A DNA stretch of 64,000 nucleotides from contig JAVHJL010000005.1 in assembly GCA_036971715.1 (NCBI GenBank), positions 1,798,001 through 1,862,000 on the forward strand, given 5' to 3'. Positions 1 to 12,878 of this stretch are shown piece after piece. A program made the translations under genes and the position numbers. Origin of the DNA: Arthrobotrys musiformis (lineage: Eukaryota; Ascomycota; Orbiliomycetes; Orbiliales; Orbiliaceae). How positions within the stretch are numbered: position 1 is the stretch's first letter; every line of letters starts with the position of its first letter. The notes under the pieces were generated by a model. That model saw only the letters and a program-made list of their open reading frames with translations, had not been told where the DNA came from and did not search any database.

Positions 1-499
1 GCTGAGGATTTCTGGCCAATGGCCTCCTCGAGGGCCGGGAGGACCCTGATGAGTTGGTTGAATTGTTCCAGACTCATTGAGATTCCCTAGTCACAAAAAT
101 CAAACTTTTAGCACAGGCATTCTTCGAATATGGTATAGCTTTGTCCTTTATATGCGGGAGGAAATGTATGCATTTTCTTACCTTCTTCCCCGGAAAGTAC
201 TTGCCATCTTTCTCGTAGTATTCCCTGATGGAGACCAAGACGTTCCCTCGGAACTCGGAAACGGTAGCGCGACGGTCCTTCCCGAGCTCCCAGTAGAAGT
301 TTCCTTCTTCGTCGACGTGTCTGGCGCCATCTGGGGGTTTCGAGGCAGCAGCAGAGGAAGAGGAAGCTACGTTTGAGGACTTGAAACGCTTGGACGAGGA
401 TTCGTCGTCATTGTTGTTGTCGTTGTTATATGTACGTTTTGTGAATGTCTTTTTGACATACGGCTTTTTTGAGAACTTGTTGAATTGTTTTGGAGGCAT
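1..499 (-). CDS. PC4/Sub1-type transcriptional coactivator (3' end runs off window)
   Basis: Exons 499..182 and 86..1, phase-0 intron 181..87 (GTAAGA donor, CTAG acceptor). Nuclear ssDNA-binding coactivator of RNA polymerase II (p15/PC4, yeast Sub1). Residues 1-55 are a basic, Ser/Asn-rich disordered tail. The PC4 fold then begins with the family signature around RRATVSEFRGNVLVSIREYY and KDGKYFPGKK, and exon 2 continues with GISMSLEQFNQLIRVLPAL and an EEAIGQK-like helix. The start is the first ATG before the basic tail. The stop codon lies left of position 1, so the C terminus is missing only because the window ends. Family assignment is secure from the beta-ridge motif; the binding activity is family knowledge. 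Confidence 0.93.
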
Positions 500-3400
500 G
501 TCTTATTGTTTTTTACTTGTTATTCTAGTTAATTTTTGGGTAATGGTAAGTGGTGGTGGTTAGATATGTTATGTGTAGATGGGGATTGATCGATGAGGTT
601 GAAGATGGGGAGTTGGTAATGTTGGTTTTGTGATGACACGCGAGATTCAGAAAACGAGGCTGGTTGACGTGATGCTGCTGCGTGGTGTCTGAACTCTGTG
701 AAACGTGCGCGACGTCGCAGACAACACTCTCATCTTTTGCTCCACCTCTAATCTCATCAACTCCTTTCCTCAGAACCCCTCTCTAATGAATGTGATATTC
801 TTGGCTTGGAACGAGAAGACGGCACGAACGATGACGACTGCGGCTTTGAACAAAGAGTCTAAGCCAGTGAAATGCTTCGAATAGAAAATACAAGCTGATT
901 GCCTCGTGAAATAATATAACTACAGGCTAACTAGCGGGCTGGAAATGTTTGCTCGCGGCATCACCAGTGCACTTATGCATCGCTTCAGACTTCTGGATCA
1001 GCTGGGTGTGGGCCTGACCGAAAGCAAGTTTGAGAAAGCAAGTGCCATCTGTGGCCATGCAGGCATGCATGCGGCTAGCCCGCCAACCCAATTGTTCGAT
1101 TGTTCTTTGCACTTTGCTTGCTTCCATACCCCCCTAGTTCGGTCGAGGGATCCACAGTGGACTACGTATGTATGTATGTATCCTGTCAGGTACCAAACTA
1201 AACCAAGGAACCAAGGAACCAACGGGTTATGTATCTGTAGGTACACTACTGACTTACATCACTCACAGGATGTCTATGGACATGGAAAATGTTCACAGGA
1301 AAAAAACAGGACATCCGAACGGGAGCCAAGTGCTTTTTTTTGCTCACACTAAGCATTTGACAGGTTTGACATTGATTGGTTCAGGGTCCATCGTGGTAGA
1401 CGCATCACATCCGAACCCGGCAGGGGGGCTTCCTGGGTGGTATGGTATGGGTTGGTTATACGTTGGCTGACCGATGATGGGGGGAATTATGGGTGGAGTG
1501 GTTAAAATCGACCTCTTGGGTATGGGGGTATGATGTTCTTTTTCTCTCTCCCCTTTCCTGCCTACTTTTTGCCTGCCTTGTTGCTTGCCTATCCGTTTTT
1601 TTCTCTCTCTTCTATTCTGCCTGTGGATGCAATGGTCTTATACAGACATACAGGAAGAGGATGCAGTAGGTTTTTTAGGGCTGGAGTATTGGAGTCACGA
1701 GTTGGATGTGGAGGGGTTCATGTTTCTTGAAACGAACGAGCCAGTCCTGTTCCGTACACTGCACCGAGTTACGAATGCGAAACTCACTTACCAATCTTTT
1801 TTTTTTTTCTCGTTCGTTTATTTGATCGAATGGTGAATGATGCTAGCATGCATGTGAATCATGGAGCAATCGACGGAATAAGGGGATGATGTTGATAGAC
1901 ACCGGAAAAGTTAAGTTGAAGCTACCCCTTAAACTAGCTAGTTGGCCTTTGCGAGGAGACGGGAAAGAAGGTGGCAGGTACGCACGCGGGCGGGTTAAGT
2001 CGATGTCTTCTTTGCTTTTCAGATGTCAATTGTAATTGCAATGGTACGAATATCTCATGTCGACACATAAGATTGTGTACTGGAGAAAGAAGGGGGGGAC
2101 GAAAGGGATATGAGGTATACTACGGAGGATATTATATTGGAAGAAGAAAACATAAGAAAGGAGGCCTGAAATGAGTATTGAGACAGTGTACAGATACACA
2201 CGATACTTTCCGTGCTTCGTATCGATATCACATATCACAACTATCGGTTATCCGTTTTCCCTCCTCTCTCTATTCTTTCTGCCCCTTCTATTGTATAAGT
2301 AAGTATGTTGGAAGAGAACGGTTGGCCGTTTTTTGCGGACGTCAAGTGCGCGTGAATGTGATTATATGCAGCGGCTCGTGCATGGTTTTCTTGCATACAC
2401 CTTCCCTCTTGAACTCCTTTTTCAAAAGAGAGCCCCCATGACCTAGCCTGTCATGACCTGATACACACATACGTATATGTATGTATGGGAGTATGTGTAT
2501 GCACTGCGGATGTCGTTTCGTCAGTTGTGGAGTTCATGATCAGTTAACCGCCTTCAGGTGCATGTTTATGTTTGTGCAGTCACTTTCTATACCACAGCCG
2601 GAACATACAAGGTCCAAGCCAAGCCGTTGACAGCCAACTTTTTTCGAGGCCCGTCTGTGCCCTGGCTCAGGGGGAACGTTTCGCAATTGCCATTTCAATT
2701 CGATATTTTGCCGTTTGACTTCTGTGAATGTAATTATAAGCAAGTACCGTGAATGTAGTGCATGTTGTACATACGTGTACCTGACATTGACCAGGGGGCA
2801 CTGTACATGTCCTAGTGCACTGTAACTACAGGGCAGGGCAGGGGAGACAAGGGGAGGGAAGGGTACCTATCGTGTCGTATCATTGGCATGTAGCATGTAG
2901 TAGAGAATACCGACTTGCGTGCATGCATACCGCCAGTCCAGTCCGGATTGACTGCTGGTAACCAGGTACACTCGAGCGCTGTGCATAACATTAACATTTG
3001 CTCCGTGTCTCTTGGACGGTATTCTCGATCTCTTCGTTGACATTTGATCTTTTTAGATGTGCTGAATTGGTTGGAGGTTCTAGTTCGTGGTCCGGGGCGA
3101 GCGCCAATTTGCTTATGCTCCGACGGCCGCGGCTGGTTTTTGATATAGTATATTAATATCCTCACTTCCTGAAGGAGACACTTGATGAAAGAACCTGGGC
3201 GGGGTTAGTTACCAGGATACGGTTTATTGTTATTGCTCTTGCTCTTGCTATTGACTGCTATCAGGGAGATGGGCATTTAATATATTACCGTCGGAAGCCC
3301 GTCTTGAGTTCTCCTTCTAGAAGGATTTCACATTGATTGGACTCCTATATTCATCTATCCTCCACCTATATCCATACTCTCTATCTATATCAATACTATA

Positions 3401-4571
3401 GGTAGGATGCATCTAGAATAGACGATGCATATGGCAGATATATAGTAGAGTACGGAATACGATAAGGGACTACATCGACGAACAGGCCGGCAGACGAACC
3501 GAACTCCCCTTCTTCTTTTCTCTCCATCGACCAGCCTCCTTCGACCATCATCATCGTCGTCGCCACCATCAACACTATCACCATCACCATCAACAGAGCT
3601 AGAGAACATCACCAGCATCACACTACACCGGAGTTCTACTCATCCCCGTGCGTCTGCACTCCTGGTCACCTCTTCTCATACACACACACATTACATGGCA
3701 TTGACATCAGAGTATACTATAGTTGCTGGCTACCAGGTAGTTAGTTCTGGATATAAGTGAGTACGAACGAACCTTTCTCCGCCTTCAGCCTTGAAACAGT
3801 CCACCAGCTTAGCCAGATTAAATGCCCCCTCCCCTCCCTTCCCTTCCGTTCATAACCCCGTCAGAGCACTAAAATACATGCATCCACATATACCATACAC
3901 ACATGCACCCACACAGTGTACTCTGACCTTTTGGAGATGGAAGGAAAATTAAAGAAAATGCATGATCACGGGAGAAGATCTCGAAGAGGGGTGTCTGTGT
4001 CTGTGTCTGTGTGTACGTCTGTATGCACATATGTGCCCTGTGTGCTTATGTCTGTGTGCCTGACCGACCTGTATGTGGGCCTCTGTGTGTCAGTGTGAGG
4101 ATTCGAAGCCAATCCGCGAAAGGGAGTTAACTAGGCGGTTTGAGACTTTAACTAACGATTAGTCCCTATTAGTTCACTTTACCTGAACCTGGACCCGCGC
4201 TGCTGCTGCTGCTTCGTCCATAGTACTTGGTGCTAGTCTGTTCGATCGAATCAAATCAATCCAAACCGAGTACTCCATCGTGGGCATATCCGAAAAGAAA
4301 ATATCCCATCCCCATTTTACATACATCCACTACATGCTGCAATTGCCATTGCACAATTAATTCGTTCGCCCTCCTTGCTGCAAGGTCCCCCCAAAAAACA
4401 AAAAAAACAAAAAGAAACGAGAAAAAAAGGTCCCAGCGGAAACCCCGAAACTAAAATAAAACTAGCTTCAAATTCCCGGGAGAAAAGAAGGAGAAAGTGG
4501 GCAAAAATCCCTTTAAAACCTTTCGGTCCCTTCTTATCTCCCTTCTTTTTTTTGTTTTTTGGCTTTTCTAC
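500..4571. other. 4 kb gene-poor spacer with microsatellite-like tracts
   Basis: I found no convincing gene in either strand. Open frames here are short, lack domain signatures and do not join through splice sites. The stretch holds simple-sequence tracts: GTAT units near 1166-1182, an ATC/ACC-rich tract at 3545-3600, and a TCTG/TGTG tract at 3990-4100. C/T-rich stretches lie near 1530-1620 and 3300-3400. The right end is presumably promoter and 5' leader of the MIT-domain gene (ATG at 4572). Confidence 0.5.
3990..4100. repeat. TGTC/TGTG-rich imperfect microsatellite
   Basis: Runs of GTGTCTGTGTCTGTGTCTG followed by looser TGTG-rich sequence. It lies about 500 bp upstream of the MIT-domain gene and overlaps no supported coding sequence. 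Confidence 0.7.
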
Positions 4572-7500
4572 ATGTCAACCTTGACGGAATATCGACACGG
4601 GCCAGTATCTTCGGGAGGAACTGGTTCCAAATCAAAGGCGATGCTGTCGTCCGCGCTGCAGAAGGCCAATACGGCCGTTTTACTCGACAATGCGAACAAT
4701 ATCGAAGGTGCCATGGAGGCTTACTCGGACGCTTGTGCGTTGCTGGGGCATGTCATGATGAGAGCTGGGGTCGATGAGGACCGAAGGAAGCTACAGCAGA
4801 TAGTATGCAAACTATTCCCACCCTTTCCCCCGTTCGCGCTTCTTCTACATACCCTTTTTAAAAAATTCAAAAAAAAAAAAAAAAAAAAAAACATTACCCC
4901 CAAAATATTTATATACTCTCAAGAAGAAGAAATGAAGGTTAAAATGAGAGTTATATAATTCTTATTTATATTGTTTTCCGACTTTGCGAAAAAGAAACAA
5001 AATGTTGGTTTATGGCATGGGCACAGCTAACACAAGGCTTTCTTTGATCGCTTGCAACATCTGTTAGAGAGAAACATATGCACGACGAATAGACGAACTA
5101 AGGGAACTATCGCCGTTATACAGAGTGGACGAGAAGGAGCTACCGGCGCGACCACAGCAAGATGATTCCATGAGCTTTGAGAGCGACGAGACCGCTTCTA
5201 TAATATCTGCGCCGACATCCCCTCACCGCGTCCAAGTACCTCCCCGACGAGAGTCCTTACTACCGGAAGCGATAAATGGAGGAAACGGTTCCTCGGCTGC
5301 GGCATCTAGAGGGCAGAATGCGTCGAATGGCGGTCGACCGACTTTCCGGAGGGGTATATCTCACGATGCGCTTGTGGAGGACGAAGAATATATTCCCGAC
5401 ATGAGACAAGGCTACGAGGATGCCAGGGGTAGTCCGAGGAGAGACACGACGAGAATGAGTTACATTATGGGGAGGGCCCAGTCGCCTCAGTTCGTTCAGA
5501 AGGCGGGATTTAGAACGTCTGTCGCCATAATGGCACAGCCAAATCTCGTCCAAATCGACTCGAGGCCGAAATATACGCTCATGCAACAGAATCCGACGAC
5601 GCAAGTCTCGCCGCCTCAGGCACAGGTGCCACGTCTTCCTCCGTCGCAGCAGGTACACGTACAGTTACCACCTCAGATGCCCCCTCCGTCCATGCCAGTA
5701 CCCTCAATACCCGCTCAAACATTACCCCCCCAGGCTCCGCCTCCACAGATGCCACCTCCCGCGATCCCAACCGCCCAAGCCAGCCAGCTACGGAATGCGG
5801 CACGGCCGTCAGTAATTATCCCTCAAAAAGCCCCCACGACGCCCCAAATCGTACAATCGCGGACACCGATCGAACCTCCCCCAAAAGTACTCCAAACGCC
5901 GTCGCCGCAAAAGCAAAGATACATGGGCCATTCGAGAGACGTTAGCGAGGCGTCAACTTCGTGGTTACACAACTTTGATGACGACGACGGCACGGATTCG
6001 CCCACTTCCTCATTTGGTGCAACGTCACCCAGGAAGTCAGGGATACCGGTGCCGTATCAGAGTAACGGCCTCTACGATAGTGAATCGGAAATGATTGATG
6101 CCGCGGTCGATGCTGCGTGGGATGGATTTAGCTCGGACGCTGATAGTGATTTTGAGTCGGCGGTTGTGATGAGCTATGGGGTCAAGCGGTTTTCACAGCA
6201 GCCGGTGAAGTTGATGCACGCGCAGAGTGTGCCCGTGTTGAGGAAGAAATCGATTATAGAGGAGCTACGGGAACGGGAAGAAGAAGAGGAGGAGGAAGAT
6301 GACGGATTCAATGCCGAAGAAGTGAGGAAGACGGTCATGCTGGCTAGTCAGAGACTCAGCCAGAGGCTGTCGAAATTAGGGCTGGATATAGACATTGGGC
6401 CAAACTTCGAGGATAGTTTTGGGGCAGATTCGCCGCTGAGTCGGGAACGGGCACGACGGACGATTATCGCGGCACGGCAGACGGCAATTTTCGATCACGG
6501 GATCGCTCATGACTTTATTGATGAATACATGATCGATGATACGACTAGATCTCAGGCGCCTGCGCCGTTGAACTTGGATCTTACGAATCAAATAATTGTG
6601 GAAGATGCCGAACCGACACCTGCTGCTAGGGACACCAGGCGGAGGAGTTCGAATATTATCCCTGGACTGGATTCAGGTTTCCAGCAAATGAACGGGAAAC
6701 GACTATCGGCGCAAGGGGAGGTCGAGTCGAGTATTGATGGTCGCGACGGGGATGATGAGCATGAGGATGACGAAGAAATACATCTAGTGGATAGCATTGA
6801 GAAGGATATCAGCGTGGTCCATCAACTTGGAGAGTTCAGGTTTGATTTGGACAACCACCATGAGCTTCCACCTGTCAGCGAAACCCCTGAGCCTCCCACT
6901 GGTGGGGGCGGGGCGTGGGATGAAGAAGAGACGGCATTGCCCCATGGTGATGAGACGATTGTCATGACCACCCCGACCCTGCCGATTAGCCGTAACACTC
7001 AACGATACTCCGGTGTTTTGGACCGAAGGATGTCGGGGAGACCTCTTTCAGGTCTGGGCCCATTAACTATCGAGACGAATACCCGACAAGCCCGATTGGT
7101 AACGACTACAGAGACGCAAGAGGAGAAAGATGGACCACCAACCGCCTCTACACATATGACCGTGGAAGACGGTCCCGAGACAGCGGTGGCGTCTACCGTC
7201 GCGCCCTCGGAGTTCTCACCCGTATCGGTGGAGATGAACTATACAGCCATCAAGCCCCCCGGGAAGCGAAATAGCATAACCGACGATGGCTCAAGCGACC
7301 ATACCCATATCGAAACCCTATCGCCTAGAACCAGGCACACACTGCGAGGCACGGGCGGTATCCTGCGGCAAACTCAATCCCACGTTAACCTTAAGTCGGG
7401 ACGTATGGGTAGTTTCCCAGAGAGCGACTCCCCCTCGTATCCCGGACTGCATTCTTCCGCCAGTTCCCAGAATCTACGATCTGCGAAGTTCCCACCACGG

Positions 7501-8568
7501 ACACCAATGTCTGGAAATATTGGCTCGGCGGTTGGATTGCCAACAGGAGGCTTCCATCTCTTCGATAACCGGATACATTCACCATCTGGATCACGCTCTT
7601 TGGAGTCTGATTCATCACACCCGGTACCATTAGAACCCATGCCTTCGGAACAACTTTCAAGGACCTTCTGGCTGATGAGGTGCCTTAACAACGCCATCTC
7701 CAATCCACACGGCGGATACTTATCCCAAAAGCTATTCGTTCCGCGGGAGATTTGGCTCATGAGGGGCGTCAAGTTAAAGTGTGTCGATGAGAAGATCGCG
7801 GCTAGCGATAACCTTACCATAGCTTTGAAGAAGCTGTCATCTGTGGATAAAACCGATGCCGAATTGCTCCTTAAAGAACTACAAGACTTGGAAGTCGTGA
7901 TGACTAAGACGGAAGCGGTGTTGACTAAGAAGCTAGGAAGTGACGTGGGTGCCTCTGGTGCTTCGGCTATGTTTAAGAGCACCGATGGCGATGGGGATTC
8001 GATGGGCAATGGGATTGATTCCTCCAGCAGCATGAAGGCTAGCAATAGCTCTAGCGGGGGTAGGAGCTATTGGAAGAAGTTGAGGAGTAAGAACACCTCT
8101 TCGATAATTTCGAGTAGCAGTAGCTCGTACACTGCGCTCCCCAGCGCGAGGAGTTTGGAGAGTTACGGCGAGAATGCGAATCATGGGAATGGCGGTGGGG
8201 TTGGGTACGGAAGTGAGATGGAAGACGGAGCAGGGTTCGGAGGGTTTACCGGTCCGTTTGCGGGATATTTGAATGCGCTGTCGAAGTTGTTTGAGGCGGC
8301 GCAGGTATTAGGTATATTCATTCATCTATTTCACACTTTCTTGGTTTATTTTTGAGTAAGCTTTCTAACCCTGGTGTCTTTGACAGACCAACTGTCGGTG
8401 CATATCGAATCCCACAACATCCACATCAAAACCCAGGTCGGCCTCGACTTGTCGATTAATAGAGCGAGCGAGTTCTTCGGGCTAGTTATCTGCAGGTTTG
8501 TTTTAGCGGATGTCACGATCTTGTTGGACAAGTATTTGAAGCGGGCGAGCGAATGGGTGGTCATGTAG
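4572..8568 (+). CDS. MIT-domain protein with long disordered region (1218 aa)
   Basis: Exons 4572..4802, 5068..8311, 8387..8568. Residues 1-95 form an MIT three-helix bundle: SALQKANTAVLLDNANNIEGA, AMEAYSDACALLGHVM, then DEDRRKLQQI joined across intron 1 to RETYARRIDELREL. MIT domains bind ESCRT-III tails or microtubule-linked partners at endosomes or the division site. A Pro/Gln-rich stretch (about residues 245-320), acidic runs and Ser-rich low complexity follow. The end is structured (SRTFWLMRCLNNAI, PREIWLMRGVKLKC, and a final helical segment in exon 3). ATG 4572 starts directly before the MIT helix. Intron 1 contains a 23-base A run. For intron 2 the donor GTATAT at 8312 keeps frame; the nearby GTATTA at 8305 does not with the same acceptor. 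Similar proteins are common in Pezizomycotina but poorly characterised. Confidence 0.85.
4869..4891 (+). repeat. Poly-A run (23 nt) inside intron 1 of the MIT gene
   Basis: Uninterrupted A homopolymer within the intron 4803..5067. Length polymorphism and sequencing error are likely here, but it does not affect coding sequence. Confidence 0.9.
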
Positions 8569-9591
8569 ATTCGGAGGAAGTCTTTATTCCAACCTTTTTT
8601 ATACCCTGGGTTTCCCCTTCTACTCCCCTTTTGCATAATCTCTCTTGTTTTGTATCATCGTTTCCCCTAGAAAGTTAGTCGTCTTGAGCCAGCATTCAGT
8701 GTTTTCTTCCACACGCTTCATGCACATCTTTCTATTCTTTTCTTTGAACATATTTCCTATATTGCTTTTTACTATAATTTTTATTTTTTATTATCTTTTG
8801 GATGTTCAAAATGAGCGATTGAAGCGACTCTTTTATGTCTTTTTTGCAAATAACGTTGGTGTCTTTTGTTCTTTTTTACCCATTTTTTATATTTGACATT
8901 TGCATTAGCATTTCCGGCCGGTGCCAGTGCACTTTCACATGTATCATATATGCCTTCTCTGACCTTACCTTACCCTTCCTTTCCCCGGCCTTGAGCTTAC
9001 CATTATTGCCGAATAGCATTTGAGGGTTTTCGTGTCTTTCGGGAACCTTGATTTTTAACCTTTAAATTCTGTCCACAGTCTATATATATTTATACTTGCT
9101 GAAAGGGTCGTTTATATGGTTTTATCACATGCATTCATCCAAGCTAGTTGGCCTGGCCCCTGGTCCCTGAACATCAGCTGGAGCTATCATCCGTTTGTCT
9201 TATAAAAACGGGGTTTGCGCCCGCAGGCCGACGAACCGGAGAAGTGTGACGTAAGGAACCGAATTTCCAGGTCATTCGGATTAACCTGACTGTTTCGTCG
9301 CGGTCTGTTGGACTTCCAGCCTGGTCTTTATTGTAAACCCCCTCTCTTCGTTTTTCGATGCGGAATTTGGTGGAAGAGGTAGTTATTATTAACATTACCC
9401 CTGGATACACAGCTTCCTACGTTTACTCTACTCTTCTATAATATACGACGAAGAAACAGTGATGCCAGCAGCTTGAGTCCCCCTCCGTGGCCATATAAAA
9501 AATACCCCGCTACCCGCCCCGCCCGCTCACGGGGCTAAAGCTCCCCCATCGCCACTTCCTCCTCCGGAGATACAGCGTGAATCCCACTACC
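8569..9591. other. Intergenic spacer between MIT and DDHD genes
   Basis: T-rich 3' flank of the MIT gene (8580-8900), then the likely promoter of the DDHD gene; both neighbours are on the plus strand. A TATAAAA-like stretch lies near 9495. No gene seen. Confidence 0.4.
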
Positions 9592-12500
9592 ATGGACCGA
9601 CTCTTCGGAACCTCTGAGTCCACCGCTACGACGGATACAACATCATCTTCGAATATAAACCGCAGTTCCAGCCAACGTCGCGCGAGATCGAAGTCTCCGC
9701 TGCCTCGGCAGAATGCAGACGGTTCTGGCAATTCGGTCTCGAAGGCGGTGACGGATCATGTCGTTGGATCTACGAGGCGGATTTCACCGAAGGATTATCC
9801 GGAGGATTGTCCGGCTGTTCTTGCGAGGTGGCATTATGCTGTTGATGTATGTCTCTTCACCTTTCTATAAAGTACGAATTTCATATGGACTAATTATTAT
9901 TTTTTATGGGATAGAACCCCAAGAGGAAACCCTTCCAAAAATCCCCGGACTTGAAAAATCCGCCAAAACCACCGGTTAAATTCGTCCCCTTTGGCGAACA
10001 GGATTCCAAAAGGATCGAGACTGCCTTCTTGGAGCTTTCGGAACGGGATGACGCTAAAACCGCGCTAGAGGCCGAAAAGCCATGGACTTCGAGGAGGAAG
10101 GATAGTGATGATGAGAGTAGCACTGCTGAAAAGAGTGTGGAGGAAGAAGAGGTTACGGTGATGGTTAATGAGGATTATTTATTCGATGTGCATATTCGGG
10201 CTCGAGAGCTGGCGAGTGCGTATTGGGAAGGGCCGGTTTACAGTGTCCTACGCGGTACATGGTTTCGAGATGGTGAGCTACCCAAAAAAACCTATAAGAC
10301 TTCAATAGGGTGGAGAATTGACTGGGTGGATTTTGTGGCAGGAAAGAGGGTAGCAGTTTACGGCCGTTGGAAGAGAAGTTGAGCGATCAAGTCGAACGCG
10401 GGTATATAAAATTCAAACCGTATCGACAAAAGACACCTACGATCCCACCGACAGCGGCAGCAGGGCCTTCTACGACCACTACTACCACCCCAGCTACTGC
10501 CCCTCCAACAAGTTCGAACAATGATTCTTCAAAACTGAACGTTCCGACAATAGAAACAACCCAAGCTGACGTCCCACCCCCAACCGGACCGGCGCAGCAA
10601 AGCTGGCCGCTGCTGGGACCCTGGCTAAACTCCTTCGTCGTCTACTCAGACGCAACGACAGCATGGCTCATGACCGACGATATCTACGGAAAAATCAGCT
10701 CTACATTGTTCCAACGCATGACATCCGGCCAAAACCTCGGTGGCATAAAGTTGGTCCGCGGATGGGTCGATAAAGCTCCAATCCCAAAACCAGTCCCCGG
10801 CGGCCCTGGTGGAGCAGCTTCAGTAGCGGGATCGAGACCTGTTACCCCCACGCCAGGGAAACAAGGTGGATCGAAACGATCATCTATGATTATTGATCCC
10901 AAGAAGAATGTTAGTCCCAAAGCCGTCGTTAAGGATGATGAACCGCAGACTGGTGCTCAGGCCGGGAGGATCGCGTTGGAGAGGAAGATGTCGAATTTAT
11001 TGGGTATGGGGGATGATGGTCGATTGGTGGTCGATGATCCTGAGAAGGTTATGGAGGATGAGATGAAAGAGGATTATAAGAACAGTGATGAGAATGAGAA
11101 TGATCGTGAGGTCGAGCATTTGTGCGTTTCATTCCTCCATTTTTTTATATTCCAGAGAAGGGGGGTTTACTAATATGTTATATGAAGGATCCTGGTCACG
11201 CACGGCATCGGACAGCGGCTTTCGTTGAGAATGGAGTCTATAAACTTCATCCACGACGTGAATGTATTCCGCAAAACGCTGAAGGATGTATACGGAGCTT
11301 CACCGGATATCCAACAACTTAACGCAGAGCTGGAGAACGCACCAAAGAATTGCAGGATTCAAGTGCTTCCGGTCTGCTGGAGGGTAAGTTTCTTACATAT
11401 CGATTATATTTAATAAAGGCAGTGGTACTTATGTACGATATCTACAGCATCTTCTAAACTTTCCGAAAGAAGCACTGCGAGCAAACCGCCTGAACTCCGG
11501 GTACGCCACAAACTTATCCCACACAGACCTCGAACACGACATAGGAGACCCAGACGACGACAGTATCTACGAATCCTACCCAGCTCTAGACGACATCACA
11601 GTCGAAGGCGTCCCCGCAGTGCGTAGCCTGATAACCGACCTCGCCCTGGACATCTTACTCTACCAAAGCGCCTACAGGGAACACATCGGCCGCATCGTAG
11701 TCCGGGAATCAAACCGCATCTACGAGCTCTGGAAAACCCGGAACCCGGGTTGGAACGGCAGGGTCTCATTGTGCGGACACTCCCTCGGCTCGGCTATATA
11801 CTTTGACATCCTCTGCCGCGAAGGGTTTAGAGGGAAACAAGTGGGGTCTGGGTTGAAATTCAAATGCGATAGTTTCTTTGCCTTTGGGAGTCCGATTGGG
11901 CTATTTCAGATGCTTGAGGGGAAGTCTATCGCTGCTAGGACGCCCATGTCGAAGAGTTTGATGATGATGGATGATCATGGTGAGGGTCAGGATATTTTGA
12001 CGCCACCGGAGGCGAGGAATGATTACTTTGGATCGTTTGGCGGGGATTTAAATTTTGGGGGTGGAGGGGTGGGAGGATTTGGGAGTGGGGTGTTGGATAT
12101 TAATGTTTCGTCACCTTTGTGCGGACAGTTATTCAATATCTTCCACCCGACGGATCCGATCAGCTACCGGATGGAACCTTTAGTTACGAAGGCTATGAGT
12201 GAGATTAAACCCCAGAATCTCCCGTACACCAAAAAGACGCTGCTGGGGAATCAATTGGCGGGGTTGTCGGGGATAGGACAGAGTATTACCAGTTTGTGGA
12301 GTAATTTCTCTGCCGGGGTGGCTAGTAGTATATTGAACAGGAGTTTGGGGTTTACTGGAGAGCATGCGATAAGTAGTGATAAGAGGAAGAGTGTGAGTTC
12401 GTTGGATATAGAGACTTGGTATGATGAAGGGGAGGAGATGGAGCATAGACCTACGCTTATAGATGGGGAGTTGGAGACGTTGTATGCTGGGTTTCAGAGG

Positions 12501-12878
12501 AGTCGGGGGAAAGATGAAGGCGATGAAGGGGAAGGGGAAGGGGCGAAGACTGAAGCGGAGAGGAGGGCGGAGGAGAAGGCGAAGAGGTTGAAGAGTGAGG
12601 AGAGAAAGGTTAGAGCATTGAATCGGACGGGGAGGATTGATTTTTCGGTTCAGGAGGGTGCGTTTGATATCAGTTTGATTGCGTCGATTGCTTCGTGAGT
12701 ATTCCCTCTATTTTCTTCATAGAGAGATTTTGGTGCTAATTTGGCGGAAACTAGGCATTTGAGTTATTGGTCTGATGAGGATGTCAATAGCTTTATTCTG
12801 TCGCAGCTTCTTTCTAATCGAAGGAAGAATTCGGTGGCTAAAGCGCCACAGACTGGCACTGTGGCTGGGTCGATATGA
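9592..12878 (+). CDS. DDHD-domain phospholipase (PA-PLA1-like, 984 aa)
   Basis: Exons 9592..9846, 9915..10272, 10347..11121, 11188..11383, 11448..12694, 12755..12878. Relative of yeast Ddl1 (YOR022C) and of mammalian phosphatidic-acid-preferring phospholipase A1, which hydrolyse phosphatidic acid and other phospholipids at membranes. Landmarks: N-terminal YLFDVHIRARELASAYWEGP and RGTWFRD; HLILVTHGIGQRLSLR across intron 3; the lipase elbow GHSLGS (Ser nucleophile) in exon 5; then the DDHD domain with FFAFGSPIGLFQML and NIFHPTDPISYRMEPL; the end matches the family closing motif RIDFSVQEG...YWSDED. The least certain splice is intron 2: the acceptor ending at 10346 restores the frame, while the stronger-looking CAG at 10341 gives a wrong phase. 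An in-frame GTG lies upstream of the ATG but is not a plausible start. Confidence 0.92.

Noticed and set aside
3385..3621. Asp-rich minus-strand frame
   Set aside because: Encoded by an ATC-type simple repeat; composition artefact.
8305..8311. Donor GTATTA at 8305 for the last MIT-gene intron
   Set aside because: It gives the wrong phase with the acceptor at 8386; GTATAT at 8312 keeps the frame.
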